Part shown: one piece after another, positions 24,136-32,635 of the stretch
How positions within the stretch are numbered: position 1 is the stretch's first letter
How the letters are laid out: the number at the start of each line of letters is the position of its first letter
Source: Bacteroidota bacterium
Lineage (GTDB): Bacteria > Bacteroidota > Bacteroidia > Cytophagales > Cyclobacteriaceae
Assembly: GCA_947470895.1 (NCBI GenBank)
Contig: CANIVF010000031.1
Coordinates: 1 to 51,052, forward strand
Direction: 5' to 3'
Length of the DNA stretch: 51,052 bases
Notes under the pieces: generated by a model
Database searches by the model: none
Told to the model about the DNA's origin: nothing
Seen by the model: the letters and a program-made list of their open reading frames with translations, nothing else
Made by a program: the position numbers and the translations under genes

Positions 24136-24742
24136 AAAGGGTAACTTTATTACGGGAAAGAATGACAAGGCCTTCGTTTTCCATTTGCTTAATCACTCTG
24201 GAAACGGCTTCGCGTGCGGTGCCAAGTTCATCGGCCAATTGCTGATGTGTGATTTTTAGCTCTTTGGTCTGATATAATTCAGCCTTTTGCTTCAGCAGCT
24301 GCAATAAACGCATATCTAATTTTTGAAATGCAATCGCATTCACGGCAGTGAGGAGTTCTTCAAATCGCTTGTGATAAAGCTTAAAAATAAAATCGGACCA
24401 CTCTGGAAACTTCTTCACCCACTCGCTGGCTTTTTCTACCGGGATAAAGAGAATCTCTGCGTCTTCTTCCACCACAGCCTTGATCTTACTGGTTTCGTTA
24501 TGAATGCCCCCAAGGAAGGACATGATACAACTTTCTCCGGGAGTGATGTAGTACAACAGTATTTCATGCCCATCTTTATCCGTACGCATCACTTTAAGAC
24601 TGCCATTTAAGACCAAAGGGATCGCCTTGATGTAGCTATCTTCCTGTAAGATCACCGAACCTGCCGGAAACGTTTTCAATTGCCCGTAGGCAGTAACTTC
24701 ATCTTTTAATAAGGTTTGAAAAATGGAGTCGGTAGCGGACAT
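24131..24742 (-). CDS. Crp/Fnr family transcriptional regulator
   Basis: A 203-residue regulator: cyclic-nucleotide-binding-like barrel (about 15-120), dimer helix and a C-terminal winged HTH (ITHQQLADELGTAREAVSRVI, about 164-184). The recognition helix has Arg177-Glu178-xxx-Arg182, equivalent to Crp's R180-E181-R185, so a TGTGA-type site is expected. It has one conserved-looking cysteine, Cys72 in PGESCIMSF, and lacks the N-terminal FNR Fe-S cysteines. It begins 6 nt after a PepSY-like gene and its own stop lies inside the palindrome in front of the following operon, which it probably controls. Confidence 0.9.
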   Translation of the reverse strand: MSATDSIFQTLLKDEVTAYGQLKTFPAGSVILQEDSYIKAIPLVLNGSLKVMRTDKDGHEILLYYITPGESCIMSFLGGIHNETSKIKAVVEEDAEILFIPVEKASEWVKKFPEWSDFIFKLYHKRFEELLTAVNAIAFQKLDMRLLQLLKQKAELYQTKELKITHQQLADELGTAREAVSRVIKQMENEGLVILSRNKVTLL

Positions 24743-24748
24743 ATTATG

Positions 24749-25291
24749 TTAGGAAAGCAAGAACAGAAAGATAAGCGGAAAGATTAACCCCACCAAAGCA
24801 AGTTTCCATCCACGACCCCAAAAACTATTTTCTCCCTTCTGAATAATCATCCCGGTGCTGGCAATCACCAACATGGCTACGCCAAAAATATCTGAATAAT
24901 AAATCCACCACTTGCTGGTGTCCTGGTGAAGTTGAGTCATTTGGCCAAGCAGAGGTGTAGTGCGGTATGATTCTATTTTGCCTTTGCCCGTGGTAATATC
25001 AATTTGAACGTCATGGTTTGAATACGAAATACGAAGGTTGTTTTTCTCTACGTTAAATCTCCGGAGATTATCATCTATCTTTTGCTCTTCCGTAAATTGC
25101 TTGATGAAATTTTCATTGATAGAATCCGTCTGTGGAAGGCTCACTGATATTTCCTGTGAATTATAGGTGGATCTTCTTGGATGCCATGACTGACGGTGAT
25201 TAAGAAATATTCCTGAAATGGAGAAGGCGATGATCAATCCTAGAAAAAAATAAGCAAGGTCGCGATGTGTGTTGCGGGAAGTAAGCTTCAT
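24749..25291 (-). CDS. PepSY-associated transmembrane domain protein
   Basis: A 180-residue membrane protein with an N-terminal transmembrane segment (about 12-30), a long periplasmic part (30-130) and two C-terminal membrane segments (about 132-150 and 160-180). It resembles the PepSY-associated TM helix family: ITTGKGKIESYRTTPLLGQM... with the GLGQMxxLHQD-like LGQMTQLHQDTSKWW block before the second TM. Members are often linked to metal/siderophore or electron-transfer systems. It lies 6 nt upstream of the Crp/Fnr gene on the same strand. No specific substrate is evident. Confidence 0.8.
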   Translation of the reverse strand: MKLTSRNTHRDLAYFFLGLIIAFSISGIFLNHRQSWHPRRSTYNSQEISVSLPQTDSINENFIKQFTEEQKIDDNLRRFNVEKNNLRISYSNHDVQIDITTGKGKIESYRTTPLLGQMTQLHQDTSKWWIYYSDIFGVAMLVIASTGMIIQKGENSFWGRGWKLALVGLIFPLIFLFLLS

Positions 25292-25406
25292 GGTAACAGA
25301 ATTTTAAATGCTAAATGGTTATAAGGTCTTGAATTGCTGATTAGACAGCGGGCATGATGGATTTATTCCAAAAATCGAAATTTTAATTTATCGACTCGCC
25401 ATTGGG

Positions 25407-26738
25407 TTATCTACCGAAGGGATTCAACGCATTCAACGCGCGCTGACCACCGCCCATTTTATTCATCGTTTTCATCAGCTTGCGCATGTCTTCAAACTGC
25501 TTCAATAACTGATTTACTTGCGTGATGCTGGTACCACTACCTTTAGCAATTCTGTTTTTACGGCTGGCATTGATTTTATCTGGATTGGATCGTTCCTCAT
25601 TGGTCATGGAGCGAATGATTGCCTCAATGGGTTTGAATGAGTTATCATCAATGTCAACACCTTTCATCGCTTTACCCATGCCAGGAATCATCCCTAGCAG
25701 GTCTTTCATGTTGCCCATCTTTTTGATTTGCTCCAACTGAGAAATGAAGTCATTGAAGTCAAACTGATTCTTACGCATCTTGGCATTGAGCCTGCGTGTT
25801 TCTTCTTCGTTGAATGTTTCCTGAGCCTTCTCTACCAAACTCACTACGTCACCCATGCCAAGAATACGACTCGCCATACGATCGGGATAGAAGCGATCAA
25901 TGGCTTCCATCTTTTCACCGGAGCTAATGAACTTGATAGGCTTTTCTACTACCCTGCGGATAGATAGAGCAGCACCACCACGGGTGTCACCGTCTAATTT
26001 GGTGAGCACCACACCTGTAAAATTCAAACGATCATTGAATGTCTTGGCCGTGTTCACCGCATCCTGACCGGTCATCGAGTCAACCACGAATAAAGTCTCA
26101 GATGGCCTGAGCGCTTCTTTTAACTTGGCTATCTCATTCATCATCTCCTCATCCACCGCCATACGACCGGCCGTATCGACAATCACCACACGGAAGTTAT
26201 TTTTCTTCGCATGTTCGATTGCTGCCTTTGCGATTTTTACTGCGTCTTTGTTTTCGGGTTCGGCATATACTTCAACACCCACTTGTTCACCCAGCACTTT
26301 TAATTGATCAATCGCTGCAGGGCGATAGATATCACAAGCAGTAAGCAACACCTGACGGCCCTGACGTTTTAAGTAAGCAGCCAGTTTTCCTGAAAAAGTA
26401 GTTTTACCCGAACCCTGAAGACCGGCAATTAAAATGACGGATGGATTTCCTTCTAACGAGATGTCTTCACTTTCTCCGCCCATCAGGCGAGTGAGCTCAT
26501 CGTTTGTGATTTTAGTGAGGAGTTGACCAGGTGAAATAGATGTGAGCACATTCTGGCCCATAGCCTGATCCTTAATGTCGTCTGTGACTTCTTTGGCAAC
26601 TTTATAATTCACATCCGCATCGATCAAAGCTTTGCGGATTTCCTTTACGGTGGTAGCAACGTTTATTTCGGTGATTCTTCCCTGGCCTTTTAGGGTTTGC
26701 AGGGCTTTATCTAATTTGAGACTTAAGCTATCGAACAT
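25407..26738 (-). CDS. ffh: Signal recognition particle protein, SRP54
   Basis: Ffh with 4.5S RNA forms the SRP, which targets ribosome-nascent-chain complexes to FtsY and the membrane. The 443-residue protein has the N domain, the GTPase G domain with G1 loop GLQGSGKTTFSG, DTAGRMAVD, TKLDGDTRGGAAL, and a methionine-rich M domain from about 320 (KKMGNMKDLLGMIPGMGKAM, MRKLMKTMNKMGGG). It has a well-formed promoter upstream (26761-26792) with TTTG-N20-TAATTTTG. It appears monocistronic, separate from the phosphoesterase operon upstream. Confidence 0.97.
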   Translation of the reverse strand: MFDSLSLKLDKALQTLKGQGRITEINVATTVKEIRKALIDADVNYKVAKEVTDDIKDQAMGQNVLTSISPGQLLTKITNDELTRLMGGESEDISLEGNPSVILIAGLQGSGKTTFSGKLAAYLKRQGRQVLLTACDIYRPAAIDQLKVLGEQVGVEVYAEPENKDAVKIAKAAIEHAKKNNFRVVIVDTAGRMAVDEEMMNEIAKLKEALRPSETLFVVDSMTGQDAVNTAKTFNDRLNFTGVVLTKLDGDTRGGAALSIRRVVEKPIKFISSGEKMEAIDRFYPDRMASRILGMGDVVSLVEKAQETFNEEETRRLNAKMRKNQFDFNDFISQLEQIKKMGNMKDLLGMIPGMGKAMKGVDIDDNSFKPIEAIIRSMTNEERSNPDKINASRKNRIAKGSGTSITQVNQLLKQFEDMRKLMKTMNKMGGGQRALNALNPFGR

Positions 26739-26760
26739 GGTTTCAATTTCTAGTAGGCGG

Positions 26761-26792
26761 CAAAATTACGTTTGCCCGCTTCGTGTTGCAAA
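26761..26792 (-). promoter_or_regulatory. Full -33/-7 promoter of ffh
   Basis: On the minus strand TTTG (26792-26789) is followed 20 nt later by TAATTTTG (26768-26761), the complete Bacteroidota sigma-A pattern. The leader to the ffh ATG at 26738 would be about 20 nt. The -7 box is identical to that of accA. Confidence 0.75.
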
Positions 26793-26863
26793 TCGAAATT
26801 TGGGTTTCTTTGGAATAGTCAAAATGCACCCAAATGATTGATTGATAATCACTTGAAATGACC

Positions 26864-27685
26864 TTAATGCGTGAATTCATTGATCCTGTCGGAAGGATTC
26901 ATCATGTAAGTGATCATCGAGTTATCCTTTAATAATTCAACCACTCTAAACCCACGATACGAAGTGCCCCAGTTGCCACCAAAATGTGAATCAAACAGGA
27001 AGGGCGTGTCATGGAGAATTTTTACACCATCCTGATCATGCTCGTGTCCATGAAATACAGCTTTGATGTTTGGATACTGCTTAGTCAATTCAAAATAAGC
27101 AGGCGTGTCAATCGCGTTGGAGGTCCATTTGTATTGTGGGATGTGGAGGAAAATGAAAATGTTCTTTTGGGATTTGTGCTCTTCCAGTTTACTTTTCAAC
27201 CACGTTAAATCAGGAGAGAGGTATTCTCCTTTTTCGTTGGAGGTGCTGAGCATCAGAAATGTATTTTTCTTGAATTTATTTTCATAGTTCACAGGCACGT
27301 TCCAGACTTCTTTCCAATACTCATCGCTCACCATGTCGTGATTGCCTTTGGTAACAAAATAAGGCACAGTCAACTGATCCAGCTTTTGCTTGGCAGGAAG
27401 AAGGAATTCTTTTTTATCATGAATGATATCACCGTTGATCACACAACCTTGAAGTGGAGATTGCTGATGAAACAGATTGATGTGCTGCGTAATCTTCGAA
27501 TAGAAATCATTGAAGTCGGTGTTCACTTGTCCGTAATGTCCGTCACTGGCTACGACAAAGCGAAATGTTACTTTGCTCTTGAGCGAATCAACTTGTGCTG
27601 CGGTGAGCTCCTGAATACCTCCGCTGAGCAGCCAGGCTGATGCTACTGAAAAACTTTTTAGAAAGGTTCTCCGTGATGATTTCAT
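26864..27685 (-). CDS. Exported calcineurin-like metallophosphoesterase
   Basis: The 273-residue protein has a Tat-type signal (SRRTFLKSF, then a hydrophobic stretch), so it is probably folded before export to the periplasm. The metal-binding motifs appear in order: ASDGHYG (Asp48, His50), GDIIHD (Asp86 region), GNHDMVS (114-120) and HGHEHD (about 215-220). This is the calcineurin-like phosphoesterase fold used on nucleotides, phosphoesters or bacterial cell-wall linked phosphates. It starts 10 nt after the glycerate kinase gene, at the end of the moeA-gntP-glycerate kinase operon. Substrate unknown. Confidence 0.85.
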   Translation of the reverse strand: MKSSRRTFLKSFSVASAWLLSGGIQELTAAQVDSLKSKVTFRFVVASDGHYGQVNTDFNDFYSKITQHINLFHQQSPLQGCVINGDIIHDKKEFLLPAKQKLDQLTVPYFVTKGNHDMVSDEYWKEVWNVPVNYENKFKKNTFLMLSTSNEKGEYLSPDLTWLKSKLEEHKSQKNIFIFLHIPQYKWTSNAIDTPAYFELTKQYPNIKAVFHGHEHDQDGVKILHDTPFLFDSHFGGNWGTSYRGFRVVELLKDNSMITYMMNPSDRINEFTH

Positions 27686-27695
27686 AATGATATTG

Positions 27696-28817
27696 TTAGG
27701 TTAAATTCAAAAATGCTTCTTTGATTCGTGATTTAATTAATGGTAAAGGTTGATGGATGGCAACATTCCATTCAGAAGGATGACTGGCTAAGGTGATTAT
27801 TTTTTCTACTCCAAACTTCTTCAGCTCATCCTCAGTGAGTGTGCATTGTCCGCATAAAATAAAAACCGGCTTATGGTGTTGATGAGCTAAAGCAAGAACG
27901 TGGCCAACTACCTTTCCCGAAAAAGTTTGCTCATCTAGTTTCCCTTCTCCTGTAATGATCATGTCAGATGCTCGAATCTTATCTTCCAGTGCAGTGAGTT
28001 CGCAGATGTAATCAATACCTTTTCTCAATGTTGCTTTCAAAAATAATGTTGCTCCAGCGCCCAAGCCTCCGGCAGCACCTGCTCCGGGGAAATTTAAATC
28101 TAAGTGATGCGTTTGCTTGACCAGATCAGCAAGGTGTTTTAATCCTTGATCTAATCGTTGAACATCTTCGGACGTAGCACCTTTTTGCGGACCATAGACA
28201 TAAGCTGCACCGTCTTTGCCATAAAGCGGATTGTTTACATCACACAACACAGTAAAGTTGACTTCGTGTAATCGGGCATCAACTTGAGTATCATCGATAG
28301 AATAAATTTCAGAGAGTGACTGGCCAATCGGATTAAGTATTTCATTTCTGTTATTTAAAAATCGAAATCCTAATGCATGGGCCATGCCGATGCCTGCATC
28401 GTTGGTGGCACTTCCTCCTATGCCAAGGATGATGTTGGTTACGCCTTCATTAAATGCATTAGATATTAATTGCCCAACACCAATCGTGGAAGTAAGTAAC
28501 GGATTGCGTTCGGTTTCTTTCAGTAATTGCAATCCGCTGGCTTTCGCCATTTCGATAAATGCAGTAGTCTTATCTTTTGACAGACCATATTCGGATTGAA
28601 TGGGGCGCTGTATCGGATCAAGTACTGATATTTGTTTTATGTTACCATCACTGTTCGCCACCAATATTTCAAACGTGCCTTCACCACCATCGGCCAGGGG
28701 CGCTTCGCTGATTACAAGTGTAGAATCAATTTCCAGCAAAGCTTCACGTACAGCCTGGCACACCTTATTCGCGGTGAGCGAGCCTTTAAACTTATCCGGT
28801 GCAATTAAGATGTTCAC
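27696..28817 (-). CDS. Glycerate kinase (GlxK/GarK family)
   Basis: A 373-residue type 1 glycerate kinase that phosphorylates glycerate (usually to 2-phosphoglycerate in this family). It shows the start APDKFKGSLTANKVCQAV, the ADGGEGTFEI and GIGGSATNDAG blocks, GAGAAGGLGAG, and TGEGKLDEQTFSGKV near the end, all typical. It overlaps the GntP permease gene by four bases (ATGA), strongly suggesting that the permease imports a sugar acid or glycerate for this enzyme. The pair is inside an operon led by moeA, whose link to glycerate is not obvious. Confidence 0.93.
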   Translation of the reverse strand: MNILIAPDKFKGSLTANKVCQAVREALLEIDSTLVISEAPLADGGEGTFEILVANSDGNIKQISVLDPIQRPIQSEYGLSKDKTTAFIEMAKASGLQLLKETERNPLLTSTIGVGQLISNAFNEGVTNIILGIGGSATNDAGIGMAHALGFRFLNNRNEILNPIGQSLSEIYSIDDTQVDARLHEVNFTVLCDVNNPLYGKDGAAYVYGPQKGATSEDVQRLDQGLKHLADLVKQTHHLDLNFPGAGAAGGLGAGATLFLKATLRKGIDYICELTALEDKIRASDMIITGEGKLDEQTFSGKVVGHVLALAHQHHKPVFILCGQCTLTEDELKKFGVEKIITLASHPSEWNVAIHQPLPLIKSRIKEAFLNLT

Positions 28818-30151
28818 ACAAACTGAAATATGAGGATGGAAGCAAGTAATGCAGTAAGGCCTTGAGCTAACGTGAGCAGCGTAAAACTTCTGAATGCATC
28901 GCGCGATGAGATGCCACCAAATTGCGATACTACCCAGAAATAAGAATCATTAGCATGCGATACGGTCATGGCACCACCACCGATGGCCACGACTAGCACG
29001 GAGAGTTGCGCGGGACTTACAAAACCTGCCGATGCAGCGAGCGGAGCTAATAATGAACTGGTGATGATGATGGATGATGTGGAAGAACCTTGTGCTGTTT
29101 TTAAAATGGCAGAGATCACAAAGGCGATGAGGATAAAAATAATTCCTTGACTGCTCGAGTTTGAAACATAATCTTTTAATAGCACATCAATGCCACTGGT
29201 TTTGATCACGGCACCAAACGCCCCACCGGCACCGGTAATTAATAAAATGATGCCCGCATCTTTTAACGCGGTGGAAATCCATGAAGGCATTTCTTTCGTG
29301 TCTTTGCCGTTAATCAACAGAGCTGATAAAATTAATCCAATCATTAACGCTACCACCGGATGTCCAACGATCCGCAAGAGCGAGATGAAGTTTTCGTGTA
29401 AGGTTATTATGTTAGGAATGGAAGCAGAGGCAATTAATACAATCGGAAGAAGGAGCGGGAGAAATGCTTTCCATGCTGAAATTTTGTTTTCCTCATGGTT
29501 CACTTCAGTGATGACTTGACTTGCTTTTATCGAGTGCCCCAATTTTATCGAGAAGAAGTAAGACACTATGGCAACGGGAATAGAAGCAATAAGACTTATG
29601 AACATAAGCGTAGAAATATGTTCCGAAAAATTCAGATTGGCAGCAGCAGCCAAGGGCCCAGGGGTAGGTGGCACCAGAACATGCGTGGTATATAAACCTG
29701 AGGATAATGCCAATGAAAGTTGTGCCGAGTTGGCTGAGCTTTGCGCTGCCATGCTCGAAATCAATCGCGACAAAATAATGAATCCGGAATCACAAAAAAC
29801 CGGAATGCCAACGATGATCCCGATGGTGGTCATGGCCAGCACAGAGTAACGAACCCCAAAAAAATGAATGATCCGTTGTCCGATTACTTCCATGGCTCCT
29901 GTCTTCTCCATCAACATTCCTAAGCAAGATCCGACTGCCACCAATAATCCTATTTGTTGCAGCAATGACCCAAAGCCACTTTGCATGGAACTGATTGTTT
30001 CTAAAAAAGGTTTACCCACCAGGATTCCAAATACAATAGATGAAACCAGCAACGCGAAAAAGGCATGCACATTCAGGTAACGTGTAAGCACGATGATGCC
30101 TGTGATGGAAATAATCAGTGCGATGCTTATTTGAAGAAGGCTAGCACTCAT
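28814..30151 (-). CDS. GntP family permease (gluconate/glycerate-type)
   Basis: A 445-residue permease with about 12 hydrophobic segments, a GntP-type proton symporter for small sugar acids. Motifs include GFGSLLQQIGLLVAVGS near the start, IPVFCDSGFII, LVPPTPGPLAAAA and GSSTSSIIITSSL, and the conserved SHANDSYFWVV of the family near the C-terminus. It overlaps moeA (ATGA at 30148) and the glycerate kinase (ATGA at 28814). Given the kinase next door, glycerate is the likely substrate; gluconate is the alternative. Confidence 0.9.
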   Translation of the reverse strand: MSASLLQISIALIISITGIIVLTRYLNVHAFFALLVSSIVFGILVGKPFLETISSMQSGFGSLLQQIGLLVAVGSCLGMLMEKTGAMEVIGQRIIHFFGVRYSVLAMTTIGIIVGIPVFCDSGFIILSRLISSMAAQSSANSAQLSLALSSGLYTTHVLVPPTPGPLAAAANLNFSEHISTLMFISLIASIPVAIVSYFFSIKLGHSIKASQVITEVNHEENKISAWKAFLPLLLPIVLIASASIPNIITLHENFISLLRIVGHPVVALMIGLILSALLINGKDTKEMPSWISTALKDAGIILLITGAGGAFGAVIKTSGIDVLLKDYVSNSSSQGIIFILIAFVISAILKTAQGSSTSSIIITSSLLAPLAASAGFVSPAQLSVLVVAIGGGAMTVSHANDSYFWVVSQFGGISSRDAFRSFTLLTLAQGLTALLASILIFQFV

Positions 30152-31338
30152 ATACGGAACGAATAGAAAGGAAAAATTTCTCCTGCTTTAAACTCCGATT
30201 GATGTGCGGGTAACTCAAGAAAACCAGTCACGTCTTTGAGGTTAGCAAAATCACCTGAGCCGCCTCCGGCATTGGGGTAAGCCATCAGCTTTCCATGTTC
30301 ATTCGTGGTCTTTACCTGCAGGAAGTAAGTCAGTGTAGGTTTGAACTGAAAATCTTTAGCAAGAATAGCAACATTCTTTTCAGAAACTAATCCAAGACTT
30401 CGTTCCAGCCACGGTTTGATGAAGCGATAATAGCACATGTAGGTCGATACCGGATTTCCCGGCAAGGCAAACACAGTGTGGGATTCACTTCGTCCAAACC
30501 ATAATGGCTTACCGGGCTTTTGACTGACTTGATGAAAGAGTTTTTTCACATTCAATTGCTCCAATGTACGGGGCACAAAATCATATTTCCCTTTCGATAC
30601 ACCGCCAGAAAGAATAATCAGTTCATAGGATTCAAATATTTTCTTCAGTTCTCTTGTGAGGGATTCCTCATTGTCGAAAACATGAAACTGATCGGCATGA
30701 TGATTTATTTGCTTGAAGGCAGCTTGCAATGCGTAGGCATTTGACCTTCTGATTTGCCAGGGGTGGGGTTGCTCGTTCACATCCACTAGCTCATCACCGG
30801 TGCTGATGATGGCAGTCTTTGGAAATTGAAAAACATGGATCTGACTTTTACCCACCGAGGCTAACAATGCGATTTCGGCAGGTGAAATTTTAAATCCTGT
30901 GGATAATAACTTCTCACCCTTTTTGCAATCCTGTGCTTGGGGATGAATGTTTTGATTCGGCTCAACGGTGTCGATCAGGATTTTGGCACTTCCATTTTCA
31001 ATATCAATATCTTCATAGCGAATCACCGTATCTGCCCCCTCAGGTAACATCGCACCCGTCATCACTTCAATGGCATTATTTTCCTGTTGGAGTTTTTGTT
31101 GAGGCATTCCTGCAGCCTGTATTCCTTCCACGATGAATGATCGCTGACCAAACATGAACGATTGAAAGTTGATGGCTATCCCATCCATGGCTACCCGGTT
31201 GAAGGGTGGAAAGTCGCGGTCTGCAGTCACATTTTCAGCTAACACCCTTCCTTCGGCCTGTTCGATTTCTATCGCGATTATTTTTGGCGTAAACAGATTG
31301 CCAAGAATTATTGATTCCGCTTCCTCAACGCTGACCAT
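30148..31338 (-). CDS. moeA: Molybdopterin molybdenumtransferase
   Basis: MoeA inserts molybdate into adenylated molybdopterin, giving the molybdenum cofactor. The 396-residue length and domain order are standard: FPPFNRVAMDGIA near the N-terminus, the SGGVSKGKYDFVP loop and the catalytic-domain motif FALPGNPVSTYMCY. It has a short (20 nt) divergent gap to moaC, so their promoters must overlap coding sequence. It overlaps the GntP permease gene by ATGA and heads an operon with glycerate genes, which is an unusual grouping. The adenylyltransferase (MogA/MoaB) is not in the window. Confidence 0.95.
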   Translation of the reverse strand: MVSVEEAESIILGNLFTPKIIAIEIEQAEGRVLAENVTADRDFPPFNRVAMDGIAINFQSFMFGQRSFIVEGIQAAGMPQQKLQQENNAIEVMTGAMLPEGADTVIRYEDIDIENGSAKILIDTVEPNQNIHPQAQDCKKGEKLLSTGFKISPAEIALLASVGKSQIHVFQFPKTAIISTGDELVDVNEQPHPWQIRRSNAYALQAAFKQINHHADQFHVFDNEESLTRELKKIFESYELIILSGGVSKGKYDFVPRTLEQLNVKKLFHQVSQKPGKPLWFGRSESHTVFALPGNPVSTYMCYYRFIKPWLERSLGLVSEKNVAILAKDFQFKPTLTYFLQVKTTNEHGKLMAYPNAGGGSGDFANLKDVTGFLELPAHQSEFKAGEIFPFYSFRI

Positions 31339-31346
31339 GTTTTGTT

Positions 31347-31354
31347 TAGATTTG
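31347..31354 (+). promoter_or_regulatory. -7 promoter element of moaC at the start codon
   Basis: TAGATTTG matches TAnnTTTG and ends 4 nt before the moaC ATG at 31359, giving a leader of about 2 nt. The box lies within the 20-nt divergent gap to moeA. No -33 element at normal spacing. Confidence 0.4.
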
Positions 31355-31358
31355 GATA

Positions 31359-31835
31359 ATGAAAAAACAATTTACACATATTGATGCTACGGGCAACCCG
31401 CAAATGGTGGATGTGTCGGAAAAAGCCATCACCAAACGAATAGCCAAAGCACAAGCCGTGGTTCAGTTAGGAAAGAAGATTGTTGCGCAGATGAAAGGGG
31501 ATGAGCTAATTACGAAGAAAGGCCCTGTATTTCATACTGCCATCATTGCCGGTGTGATGGCCGCTAAAAGAACACATGAATTGATTCCGTTTTGTCACCC
31601 GTTGGCTCTCGAAGATTGCAAAATCCGGATTACCGTGAAGAAGAATAAAGCCATCATTGATACCGAAGCCATTATTACTTCCAGGACCGGTGTAGAAATG
31701 GAAGCGCTTATGGCTGCTTCAGTGGCCGCCCTTACCATTTACGACATGTGCAAGGCATTGTCGCATAATATCATCATCGAAGAAATCAAACTTATGGCGA
31801 AGAGCGGGGGCAAGAATGACTTTGTGCGACAGTAG
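31359..31835 (+). CDS. moaC: Cyclic pyranopterin monophosphate synthase accessory protein
   Basis: MoaC converts the product of MoaA to cyclic pyranopterin monophosphate, an early step of molybdopterin synthesis. The 158-residue protein has the family landmarks PFCHPLALEDCKI, the VEMEALMAASVAALTIYDM core and KSGGK near the end. It is not fused to MoaB here, unlike some Bacteroidota. It is divergent to moeA with a near-leaderless promoter. The next stretch on this strand holds a small membrane protein gene (32001). Confidence 0.95.
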   Translation: MKKQFTHIDATGNPQMVDVSEKAITKRIAKAQAVVQLGKKIVAQMKGDELITKKGPVFHTAIIAGVMAAKRTHELIPFCHPLALEDCKIRITVKKNKAIIDTEAIITSRTGVEMEALMAASVAALTIYDMCKALSHNIIIEEIKLMAKSGGKNDFVRQ

Positions 31836-32000
31836 GAATTCATAGAGAAGATTTTTTTATTACCGATAACCTCCAATTAATAAGTCATTTATAGTTTAAC
31901 TGCTTAATCAAAGTTGGAGCATCCGAATATTATATTCTTAACAATAGTGAACATTTCAGTGTCTATTCAGTTATTTTTATGAACCAAATAGTCTGGCTTT
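31836..32000. other. Intergenic region after moaC with weak structure
   Basis: No gene is seen. CTCCAA (31871) and TTGGAG (31914) are 6-bp inverted arms with nested TTAATAAG/CTTAAT, and a 13-nt palindrome GAATAT-T-ATATTC lies at 31925-31937. These could form a hairpin in front of the small protein gene at 32001, but no clear terminator or promoter consensus is present. Confidence 0.4.
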
Positions 32001-32141
32001 ATGAAACTATTGAGTAAAAATATTTTTTCTGGATTTCAGATTAATTCGATTCATCGTGATGTAGTGCTGGTGATTTCTGTAGGGCTAGTGACTGCCATTG
32101 CGATCGTTACCTTGCTGGTGATGATCTTCAGCCAAATCTAA
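32001..32141 (+). CDS. Small single-span membrane protein, 46 residues
   Basis: An ATG at 32001 opens a 46-codon frame ending with TAA at 32141. The N-terminal half is short and mildly polar (MKLLSKNIFSGFQINSIHRD), the C-terminal half is a clean hydrophobic span (VVLVISVGLVTAIAIVTLLV, then MIFSQI). The hydrophobic stretch of about 22 residues is typical of a single-pass inner-membrane peptide. It ends 3 nt before the moaE stop on the other strand. No family is recognised. The location in the molybdenum cofactor region suggests a link to a membrane molybdoenzyme or transport, but this is speculation. Confidence 0.5.
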   Translation: MKLLSKNIFSGFQINSIHRDVVLVISVGLVTAIAIVTLLVMIFSQI

Positions 32142-32144
32142 AAC

Positions 32145-32555
32145 TTACGGGTGGGCCGAAACCCACTGATCTCCATCTTCAAAAAATTCTCTCTTCCAGA
32201 TCGGAACGGTCTGTTTTAAGCTGTCGATTATAAACTGACAAGCTTCAAAGGATGCTTTTCTATGAGGTGTGGCTACTGCAATGACCACAGCTATATCTCC
32301 CGGAAGGAGAGCACCAATCCGGTGACTTACTGCATAGCTTACTATGTTCCAGGTTTTGTTGGCCTGATCAGCAATTTTCCTGATCTCCGAAACTGCCATC
32401 GGTTCATAGGCTTCGAACTCTAATCGAAGCACTCCCTTGCCTGAAGTTTGATTCCGAACCGTTCCGATAAACGTGTTAATTGCACCAGCCTCGTGAAGCG
32501 AAGCCGCCTTAATCACCTTTAAAACATCTATCGGTAGTTCAGTTATTTCAATCAT
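32145..32555 (-). CDS. moaE: Molybdopterin synthase catalytic subunit
   Basis: MoaE, with MoaD, transfers sulfur to cyclic pyranopterin monophosphate to make the dithiolene of molybdopterin. The 136-residue protein has INTFIGTVRN at 26-35, the SHRIGALLPGD loop with His78, and the catalytic-site lysine in VPIWKRE (Lys121). It lies 80 nt downstream of moaD with a heptad tandem repeat in the gap (32560-32622), ending 4 nt from its ATG. It is convergent with the small membrane gene at 32001. Confidence 0.95.
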   Translation of the reverse strand: MIEITELPIDVLKVIKAASLHEAGAINTFIGTVRNQTSGKGVLRLEFEAYEPMAVSEIRKIADQANKTWNIVSYAVSHRIGALLPGDIAVVIAVATPHRKASFEACQFIIDSLKQTVPIWKREFFEDGDQWVSAHP

Positions 32556-32559
32556 GAAT

Positions 32560-32622
32560 TTAGTCTTGAGTATTCAGTCCAATGTCTTGCGTCTTATATC
32601 TTAAGTCTTGTGTCCTATGTCT
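32560..32622 (-). repeat. Degenerate 7-nt tandem repeat (nine units) in the moaD-moaE gap
   Basis: Read on the plus strand the units are TTAGTCT, TGAGTAT, TCAGTCC, AATGTCT, TGCGTCT, TATATCT, TAAGTCT, TGTGTCC, TATGTCT; consensus TNNGTCT (AGACNNA on the moaE strand). Forty of 45 consensus positions match. It ends 4 nt before the moaE ATG, so it would be in the moaE leader if moaD and moaE are cotranscribed. Confidence 0.7.
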
Positions 32623-32635
32623 AGCAAGATTTTCC

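Noticed and set aside
31339..31358. A full -33/-7 promoter for moeA in the 20-nt divergent gap
   Set aside because: No TAnnTTTG match on the minus strand in the expected position; its promoter must lie within moaC or further away.
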